From: an uncultured Veillonella sp.
GTDB lineage: Bacteria; Bacillota; Negativicutes; Veillonellales; Veillonellaceae
Direction of reading: 5' to 3'
Length of the DNA: 6,576 bases
Assembly (NCBI GenBank): GCA_900552715.1
Contig: USAV01000102.1
Location: forward strand, 1-6,576
Shown: one piece after another, positions 1 through 4,719 of the stretch
Layout of the letters: the number at the start of each line of letters is the position of its first letter
Numbering within the stretch: position 1 is the first letter of the stretch
Program-made: the position numbers and the translations under genes
Notes under the pieces: model-generated
The model's input: only the letters and a program-made list of their open reading frames with translations
Database searches by the model: none
Told to the model about the DNA's origin: nothing

Positions 1-1277
1 ACGTCAGCTACCCAGCAGTCAAGAGCGCCTGTACCAAGTACAAGTTCAGCACCGATAGCATTACACAATGGAATAACATTTTCATAACGGTACATGCTGG
101 ACAAACCAGAGCAGCAGATGCCGTAGAATTGGATACCTTTAGCACCGATAGCTTTTGCTTTTTCTAAGTACTCTTCAGAAGCACCAATTTTACAAATTTG
201 GGATACTAATGTTGGCAAGTGACCATGAACAGCGATGTTAACATAACCTTTTTTCAAAGCACCGATGTTAACTTTGGATGTACGACGACCACCAAGACCG
301 AACAATGCGTCTGTTGCGATGTCTGCTGCTACTACGCCAGTGAATGTGAAAGCAAGACCACAACGCAAGAATTGTTTCATATTGCTTTCCCAATCGCCAT
401 CTGTACCTACACATGTACGATGGTATGCATCGAATGCTTCATTGTATGCAGAAATAGGCAAGATATCCAAGTTTTTCCAAACTTCGCGGCGTTCGGCAGG
501 AGCCATAGCTGTAATAGTTTTATATTCGCCAGGCAACGCACGGCTCAAGTCTTCTAACAAAACGTCAGCCAAGTCGTTTGCTACTTCTTTTAAGGAACGA
601 CCTTCTTCAGGAATGTTGAAAGCTTTACATACAGTACGGATTTTTTCTTCGCCCATAATTGGAATATCCAATTGGTCATTAGCAGCAGCTTTCAAAGAAA
701 TCAAAATTTCACGAGCATGCGCACCATGTTGAGTCAAACCACCTGCTGCAGCACGTGTCATATTACGAGCTACGATAAGGTCAGCATCGGCACCGCAGAC
801 ACCGCGAGGGCTCTTAGGTGTAATTTTACATGGACCCATGAAACAAATACGGCAACATACGCCGGCAATACCGAATGTACATTGTGGTTGTTGTTTATCA
901 AAACGGTCAAATACTGTATCGCAACCAATTTGCTCCATGCGAAGAATCATTTCGCGTACAGCAGGATCTGGTGTTTGTTCGATAACATCTTGTTTTGTAG
1001 GCCAAGTTTTACGATATTCTGCAACGGCTTTCATGTAGTCGTTTACGCCATGTTCATGAGGTACCCCTGGTTCATGAGTGTGTGGCACCCATTTATCCGT
1101 AGGCAACGCTTTACCATGACTATGGTCATGGTCATGATGGTGATCATGGTCGTGATCGTGATGGTGACCGCCACAATGGCAGTGGTCATGGTCATGATGA
1201 TGGTTATGATCATGATGGTGATTATGTTCACCATGGCTATGGTCATGGGTATTTTTATTTTCCACATCTTTACTCAT
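1..1277 (-). CDS. cooS: Anaerobic Ni-Fe carbon monoxide dehydrogenase catalytic subunit with His-rich N-terminus (partial, 3' end outside window)
   Basis: Catalyses reversible CO oxidation to CO2 at a Ni-4Fe-5S C-cluster and is cytoplasmic in this family. I translated the open frame from ATG at 1277: 425 codons are present and the rest (about 200 residues expected) lies beyond the left edge. Residues 11-54 are a His/Asp tract with 25 His and a CHC at 33-35; four more His follow at 66-76. The CooS core starts near residue 80. C133 and C141 match the D-cluster ligands, and C142, C145, C150 and C161 match the B-cluster ligands. HGH at 351-353 matches the conserved C-cluster His, and GICC at 386-389 carries the next C-cluster Cys. 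The remaining C-cluster ligands are out of view. The start is set by AGGAGG six bases upstream (1284-1289). The His tract is not part of the usual CooS core; nickel binding is inferred by analogy with His-rich nickel proteins such as CooJ, HypB and UreE. The family call is very secure. Confidence 0.96.
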   Translation of the reverse strand, partial: MSKDVENKNTHDHSHGEHNHHHDHNHHHDHDHCHCGGHHHDHDHDHHHDHDHSHGKALPTDKWVPHTHEPGVPHEHGVNDYMKAVAEYRKTWPTKQDVIEQTPDPAVREMILRMEQIGCDTVFDRFDKQQPQCTFGIAGVCCRICFMGPCKITPKSPRGVCGADADLIVARNMTRAAAGGLTQHGAHAREILISLKAAANDQLDIPIMGEEKIRTVCKAFNIPEEGRSLKEVANDLADVLLEDLSRALPGEYKTITAMAPAERREVWKNLDILPISAYNEAFDAYHRTCVGTDGDWESNMKQFLRCGLAFTFTGVVAADIATDALFGLGGRRTSKVNIGALKKGYVNIAVHGHLPTLVSQICKIGASEEYLEKAKAIGAKGIQFYGICCSGLSSMYRYENVIPLCNAIGAELVLGTGALDCWVAD

Positions 1278-1283
1278 AATAAA

Positions 1284-1306
1284 CCTCCTAGGGGCCTACG
1301 TAGGCC
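1284..1306 (-). promoter_or_regulatory. cooS Shine-Dalgarno with adjacent 14-bp perfect palindrome
   Basis: AGGAGG (1284-1289) lies six bases before the cooS ATG. Just upstream is the perfect palindrome GGCCTACGTAGGCC (1293-1306), GC-rich within an AT-rich leader. CCTAGG (1287-1292) overlaps the Shine-Dalgarno and could pair with the TAGG or CCTA of the palindrome. It may be a protein operator or a small RNA hairpin affecting ribosome access; the sequence does not say which. Confidence 0.55.
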
Positions 1307-1383
1307 AACTGACAATAACAAGAAAACATATTCTACTTTTATGCAAGTTAATTCCACCTCAACGATGGGTTTTAAATCCTATC

Positions 1384-1401
1384 TTTAAAATATGTTTTAA
1401 A
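1384..1401 (-). repeat. Inverted repeat at the predicted cooS transcript start
   Basis: TTTAAAA and TTTTAAA form perfect 7-bp arms around TATG, immediately downstream of the predicted cooS start site (about 1403). It could be an operator or a 5'-terminal hairpin. In AT-rich DNA a 7-bp A/T-only repeat can arise by chance, so this is weak alone; its placement is what makes it notable. Confidence 0.35.
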
Positions 1402-1409
1402 CTACTATA

Positions 1410-1438
1410 AGTATATTTTCTAGAAGGACATTTGTCAA
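1410..1438 (-). promoter_or_regulatory. sigma70-type promoter of cooS
   Basis: On the minus strand TTGACA (1433-1438, perfect -35) is followed by a 17-bp spacer and TATACT (1410-1415, five of six to the -10 consensus). Transcription should begin near 1403, giving a leader of about 126 nt before the cooS ATG. This is the strongest promoter match in the window. Confidence 0.8.
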
Positions 1439-1534
1439 TTAAATTTTGAGAAATTTTTGACTCATTTACCTCCATAAATCATTATAATAACTACATTTAT
1501 CAAATTCGATACTTTCAGATTTCCTTCATAAAGC

Positions 1535-1577
1535 AAAAGAGTCTAATTCCTGTAACTTACAGGAATTAGACTCTTTT
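1535..1577 (-). terminator. Intrinsic terminator after the LysR gene
   Basis: Two perfect 21-bp arms (1535-1555 and 1557-1577) flank a single central base. The arms end in A4 and T4, so T-rich sequence follows the stem on either strand and the hairpin could work in both directions. It lies about 90 bp beyond the lysR stop and 97 bp upstream of the cooS -35, isolating cooS from lysR transcription. The segment 1578-1665 between the lysR stop and this hairpin is AT-rich with nothing recognisable. Confidence 0.9.
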
Positions 1578-1665
1578 ATTTATATAATACCTTAGTTATA
1601 TATTTATATATCCAAATTATTATTTGCTAGTAGCATTAAATTCGCCAATATTCCATCTGTATAAT

Positions 1666-2571
1666 TTATAAAAATTGTTGCATAATCTGCGCCACTTCAG
1701 CTAGATGGAATCGCTTAGCTCTATCCGATCGTGCAACCAATACTAACTGACGGAAACACAATTTCGATGCAAGAGGATAAAATTTAACTTTATCATCATC
1801 GCCCTTGCTATTTAATGTGCTTGGCAAGAAGGTAATGCCATAGTCATCCTCCACCAAGGATCTACAAGTATCCAGATTTTCAGAGCCAATAACTGCTTTA
1901 GGTACGAAGGATTCAGCCTGACATAGACGATTTACCAAGGTCCGCAACTTAAGACCTTCACGTAGCAAAATAAACGGAAAGGCTCCAAACGGTGCTATTT
2001 CATGTATTCCATTCGGTGACATAAGCGAATCTGCAATGGCTATGGCCTTTTTATTCTCCACACTAATGGCTAATAGAATTTGCTCGTCTAATACAGGATA
2101 GCTTTCAAGAGCTTGAGAATAAATCGGCGTCGGAAATAGTCCTACATCTACTAAACCATCGCAAATTTGTTGTTCCAAAAAATGAGACTCCCCTTCTACT
2201 ACATGGAATTCCCAAGATGGTTCAATTTGTTGAAAGCTCTTTAATGTTTTTCCTAGCATATGATGGCCATAGAATTGAGACAACCCAATCCGCACATGGT
2301 AAGCCGCATCAGATCCTTGATTAATAATAGACTGTGTTAAAGCCTCTACCTTTCCTACTAAGGGCATCCCCTCTTTAGCAATCTGTAATGCTGCCGCCGT
2401 TGGCACAACCTTTGTACGATCTCGAGCAAATAAAGGCACCCCTAACTCAGCTTCGATGCGACGAATACTTTGACTCAATGCAGGCTGAGAAATATATAGT
2501 TTTTTAGACGCCTTTGAAAACGATGCCATCTCGACGATGGTACTTATATATTTAATATCTTTTATATCCAT
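1666..2571 (-). CDS. LysR-type transcriptional regulator
   Basis: A 301-residue DNA-binding regulator of usual LysR length. Residues 1-60 form the winged helix-turn-helix; the helix-turn-helix spans about 18-37 (FSKASKKLYISQPALSQSIR), followed by the typical RRIEAELGVPLFAR wing and a TKVVPTAA segment entering the linker helix. Residues from about 90 to 300 fit the periplasmic-binding-like effector domain, including VRIGLSQFYGHHML and a GLVDVGLFP segment typical of the first subdomain. The start at 2571 is preceded by AAGGTG five bases upstream (2577-2582), a moderate ribosome binding site. Most LysR regulators are transcribed divergently from a target; here both neighbours run in the same direction and are separated by terminators. 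The target cannot be read from context; cooS, pckA or a distant gene are all possible. Family secure, effector and target unknown. Confidence 0.95.
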   Translation of the reverse strand: MDIKDIKYISTIVEMASFSKASKKLYISQPALSQSIRRIEAELGVPLFARDRTKVVPTAAALQIAKEGMPLVGKVEALTQSIINQGSDAAYHVRIGLSQFYGHHMLGKTLKSFQQIEPSWEFHVVEGESHFLEQQICDGLVDVGLFPTPIYSQALESYPVLDEQILLAISVENKKAIAIADSLMSPNGIHEIAPFGAFPFILLREGLKLRTLVNRLCQAESFVPKAVIGSENLDTCRSLVEDDYGITFLPSTLNSKGDDDKVKFYPLASKLCFRQLVLVARSDRAKRFHLAEVAQIMQQFL

Positions 2572-2603
2572 AGAAACACCTTATAACAAAACATTATTGA
2601 TTT

Positions 2604-2616
2604 ATCATAAGTATAT
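2604..2616 (-). promoter_or_regulatory. Candidate lysR promoter -10 region (ATATACTTAT element)
   Basis: The minus strand carries ATATACTTATGAT about 33-45 bp upstream of the lysR start. It shares the 10-mer ATATACTTAT with the cooS -10 region. TATACT could act as -10, but no good -35 lies at 16-18 bp; the upstream space is filled by the pckA terminator. The call rests on similarity to the cooS promoter only. Confidence 0.3.
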
Positions 2617-2625
2617 ATTACCACA

Positions 2626-2661
2626 AAAGAAAGAGCCCTCCATAAGGCGGGCTCTTTCTTT
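2626..2661 (-). terminator. Intrinsic terminator after pckA
   Basis: Perfect 13-bp arms (AAAGAAAGAGCCC at 2626-2638 and its complement at 2649-2661) surround a short loop region with two more C-G pairs and an ATAA tip. On the minus strand the stem is followed by a T-rich run. It lies 46 bp beyond the pckA stop and just upstream of lysR, separating the two genes. Confidence 0.88.
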
Positions 2662-2707
2662 AAAGTTTTAAATAATCTCAAGACAGAAATTCAACTGACT
2701 CAATATA

Positions 2708-4336
2708 TTACATTAGCGTTTTTAATACATCCAATACTTCTTGTGGCAATTCGTTTTTATGACCGATAAGTTTTTCTACGTAGTCATAGCGGAATTCAAA
2801 CGCTTTATGTAATTGGTGATGGTATTCACGTACTTGGAATGGAGGTTCGAAACCAGGCACCTCTACATAGGAGAGGTTTTCGTATTTGTAGAATGGTTTG
2901 AAGTCCAAAGTGCCTTCTACCAAACGTTCTAACAAATCAAGAGTCACTTCTTTAGGAACTTTATTTTCCAAGAAGAAACCTGTGTTCATGATGTAACATT
3001 GTACGCCACATTCAGAGAATAACTTTTTGTAGCTTTCATAGTCACGAACCAATGGATATGTACGGAATGGGTTTGCATATGGTTCAATAACAAGGGCGTT
3101 TGGATCCACATGAGCATCGAGCTTTTCCGCTGTAGAACGGCGTGTCGCAAGTGTTGCACCCATTGTAGACGCTAATACAGGATCGTTAATTTTGAGGATT
3201 GGTGGCAATGTTTTATCCTTCATTAACCATACGATAGCATTAACTGGTTGATCTACATAGTTTACACGGTTATCTGTCCAGAATTGAGATTTGATAGCAC
3301 GACCGTTATTATTACGTACATCTTCAGCTAATACAACCTTGCGGCCCTCTTCATCCATTGTTACACCTACGTTTTGTAGTGTTAACAAGAATTCGTTAGC
3401 AGGATGTTCTACAGGGTAATCTTGCATTTTGTCAAAGTATGTAGGTTCTAGTGCAATGGAGCTCAAATCGTTTGTATTAATGATATACGCATCGTCATGC
3501 AAGATAGAAATATCATAACGACCATCATGTTTTTCATGAGTCAATGTAGACTTACCGGAGCCGGACAAGCCAAATACACCGATTGTGTAGCTTTTACCAT
3601 TTTCAAGGTTGTAACGTTTCATACCACCGTGACATGCCACATAGCCGAGGCGATTTGCCAAGGACCATGCCAATGTTAGGGTACCTTTTTTATGCTCACC
3701 GAAGTAGCGCATGCCAAGAATCATAGCACAGTTATGAGCTGGATCAAAGATAGCAAGACCACCCGGATGACCTGGTACCACATAGTCAGGATCAGAATAA
3801 ATATAGATGTCGCCTTCTGGAATTTCTACACTGTCATTGTAGAACTCTTTTACAGCTGCATCAAAGAACTTGAAGTTCATAATCCAAGAATACAAGATAG
3901 ATGCGTGATCTTTTGGAATCATCAAATGCGCACGAGCTGTGAATTTTTTATCAAGGCCTACGATAGTTTCAGCAGAAATCCACTCTTTACCACGGCTATC
4001 ATATACGGCATCACGGGCAATGTTAGCGAGTTCTACTTCGTCGATACCTTCATCGCCAATGATACGACGAGCTTTTGCATAACGACCTGTAGTTTTGCCG
4101 TCGTTTGTAACAAGTACCTTTGCATCTACAGGTAAACCTTGTTCCACCGGTTTATACACAGGCATATCGAGGACGATAACACCTGGTTCTTCAGTAGCAA
4201 ATTGATACGCCTGTGCCACAGATGTTACAGGAGTTACATTGTTTCCATAAAATGCAGTTTCAATAGTACTGCGCATCTTAGAAAATAATGGGTTTGTTTT
4301 AATTTCACTTTGCTTCCAAACGCGTCTTGTCGACAT
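2708..4336 (-). CDS. pckA: Phosphoenolpyruvate carboxykinase (ATP), divergent form
   Basis: Interconverts oxaloacetate plus ATP and PEP plus CO2 plus ADP, the entry to gluconeogenesis or, reversed, an anaplerotic ATP-yielding step. The 542 residues match ATP-type PEPCK length (about 530-540). In order: TTGR (R85) corresponds to the oxaloacetate-binding FTGR of the E. coli enzyme; GEHKKG (K216/K217) and ACHGG (H236) match the Mn-binding Lys and His; GLSGSGKST (256-264) is the P-loop; HDD (280-282) is the kinase-2 metal site; NRVNY (R357) matches the conserved TRVSY Arg; NTG is at 451-453. The P-loop reads SGSGKST rather than the usual SGTGKTT, and the WNGTGKR loop after NTG is replaced by FFLENK, so this is a divergent branch. 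Start at 4336 is preceded by AGGTGAGG with the GAGG about 11 bases away, a little long but the best option; the next in-frame ATG is codon 21. It has its own terminator. Confidence 0.93.
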   Translation of the reverse strand: MSTRRVWKQSEIKTNPLFSKMRSTIETAFYGNNVTPVTSVAQAYQFATEEPGVIVLDMPVYKPVEQGLPVDAKVLVTNDGKTTGRYAKARRIIGDEGIDEVELANIARDAVYDSRGKEWISAETIVGLDKKFTARAHLMIPKDHASILYSWIMNFKFFDAAVKEFYNDSVEIPEGDIYIYSDPDYVVPGHPGGLAIFDPAHNCAMILGMRYFGEHKKGTLTLAWSLANRLGYVACHGGMKRYNLENGKSYTIGVFGLSGSGKSTLTHEKHDGRYDISILHDDAYIINTNDLSSIALEPTYFDKMQDYPVEHPANEFLLTLQNVGVTMDEEGRKVVLAEDVRNNNGRAIKSQFWTDNRVNYVDQPVNAIVWLMKDKTLPPILKINDPVLASTMGATLATRRSTAEKLDAHVDPNALVIEPYANPFRTYPLVRDYESYKKLFSECGVQCYIMNTGFFLENKVPKEVTLDLLERLVEGTLDFKPFYKYENLSYVEVPGFEPPFQVREYHHQLHKAFEFRYDYVEKLIGHKNELPQEVLDVLKTLM

Positions 4337-4391
4337 AGTATCCAGATCCTCACCTTTAATATATACGTAATTTCTCTTGTAAAAGTAGTTT

Positions 4392-4436
4392 TAGATAAGA
4401 AAATACTGCATCCGCAAATACTTTCATTATTATCTA
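4392..4436 (-). promoter_or_regulatory. Structured hairpin in the pckA leader
   Basis: Read as pckA-sense RNA, an outer 7-bp stem pairs 4430-4436 (UAGAUAA) with 4392-4398 (UUAUCUA). An inner 9-bp stem pairs 4417-4425 with 4399-4407. After one bulged base (4416), two G-C pairs (4414-4415 with 4408-4409) close a GGAU tetraloop (4410-4413). Four bases (4426-4429) bulge between outer and inner stems. Two inner pairs are G-U in the sense RNA but would be A-C mismatches on the opposite strand, which argues for a function in pckA mRNA. No T-run follows, so it is not a plain terminator. It matches no riboswitch class that I recognise. Confidence 0.5.
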
Positions 4437-4555
4437 TTTTACCCTTTTCAGATAAATTTGTATACACAAAGTAGATGAAATATAAGAAATTAATGTATGC
4501 TTATCTGGAATTAGTGCAACACATTATATATAAAAAGGATTGATATCCTTATCTG
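4393..4555. repeat. Five copies of TTATCT/AGATAA in both orientations upstream of pckA
   Basis: TTATCTG occurs at 4549-4555 and 4501-4507, CAGATAA at 4449-4455, TTATCTA at 4430-4436 and AGATAAG at 4393-4399. The two central copies form an inverted repeat with a 14-bp gap. Five hits in about 160 bp is more than I would expect even in AT-rich DNA. They may be regulator binding sites or pairing segments of a leader RNA. Confidence 0.5.
4523..4550 (-). promoter_or_regulatory. Candidate pckA promoter -10 with overlapping inverted repeat
   Basis: The minus strand has a perfect -10, TATAAT (4523-4528), but no recognisable -35 at 16-18 bp. An inverted repeat, AAGGAT and ATCCTT around TGAT (4535-4550), occupies the spacer and reaches the -35 position. 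A poor -35 overlapped by a dyad fits an activator-dependent or repressed promoter. Transcription would start near 4516, giving a leader of about 180 nt. No better promoter candidate was found closer to pckA. Confidence 0.35.
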
Positions 4556-4634
4556 TTTTATTGAATTTATTCCAGTTAAAATCAACTATAAAAAAGCATT
4601 CTTGGTACATAGAAACTAATCAAAAAAGAAAATG

Positions 4635-4658
4635 AGGCTAGGTCATATGACCTAGCCT
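4635..4658 (-). terminator. Intrinsic terminator after the DUF438 gene, bidirectional
   Basis: A perfect 24-bp palindrome centred on CATATG, with 12-bp arms (AGGCTAGGTCAT and its complement). The minus strand continues CATTTTCTTTTTT, a good T-tract; the plus strand continues TTTATT. It lies about 60 bp past the stop of the upstream gene. Between it and the pckA start there is no protein gene, only the promoter and leader elements listed separately. Confidence 0.88.
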
Positions 4659-4719
4659 TTTATTCTATAAAAGCAAATATTTATATCTATATCAGTTTTC
4701 TATTTTTTAATTACAAATA

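Noticed and set aside
1043..1267. Minus-strand frame of 74 codons rich in Ile, Met and Thr
   Set aside because: It is an out-of-frame reading of the cooS His tract with no ribosome binding site of its own.
1081..1277. His-codon repeats as a CRISPR-like or simple DNA repeat array
   Set aside because: The repeats are irregular at DNA level, lie in frame, use mixed His codons (CAT and CAC) and have no spacer structure.
219..1388. Overlapping plus-strand open frames (219-557, 265-732, 672-1388, 838-1038)
   Set aside because: They are antisense to cooS, whose minus-strand frame is unbroken and carries all expected CODH motifs. The Met/Val/Ile-rich plus-strand peptide is the complement of the His codons.
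1439..1465. Eight-codon minus-strand mini-ORF (MSQKFLKI) after GGAGG
   Set aside because: It lies upstream of the cooS -35, so it would not be in the predicted transcript, and the spacing from GGAGG to ATG is only three bases.
3497..4135. Plus-strand frames inside pckA, and similar ones at 4968-5186, 5227-5427 and 6078-6311
   Set aside because: All are antisense shadows of well-supported minus-strand genes, with no ribosome binding site or recognisable domain.
4234..4467. Minus-strand frame of 77 codons overlapping the pckA start
   Set aside because: It overlaps pckA in another frame, resembles nothing known, lacks a clear ribosome binding site and crosses the leader hairpin.
4456..4469. 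TTTGT/ACAAA dyad around ATAC as a possible Rex operator
   Set aside because: It keeps only the outer TTTGT/ACAAA and lacks the TTGTGAA half-sites and spacing of a Rex site.
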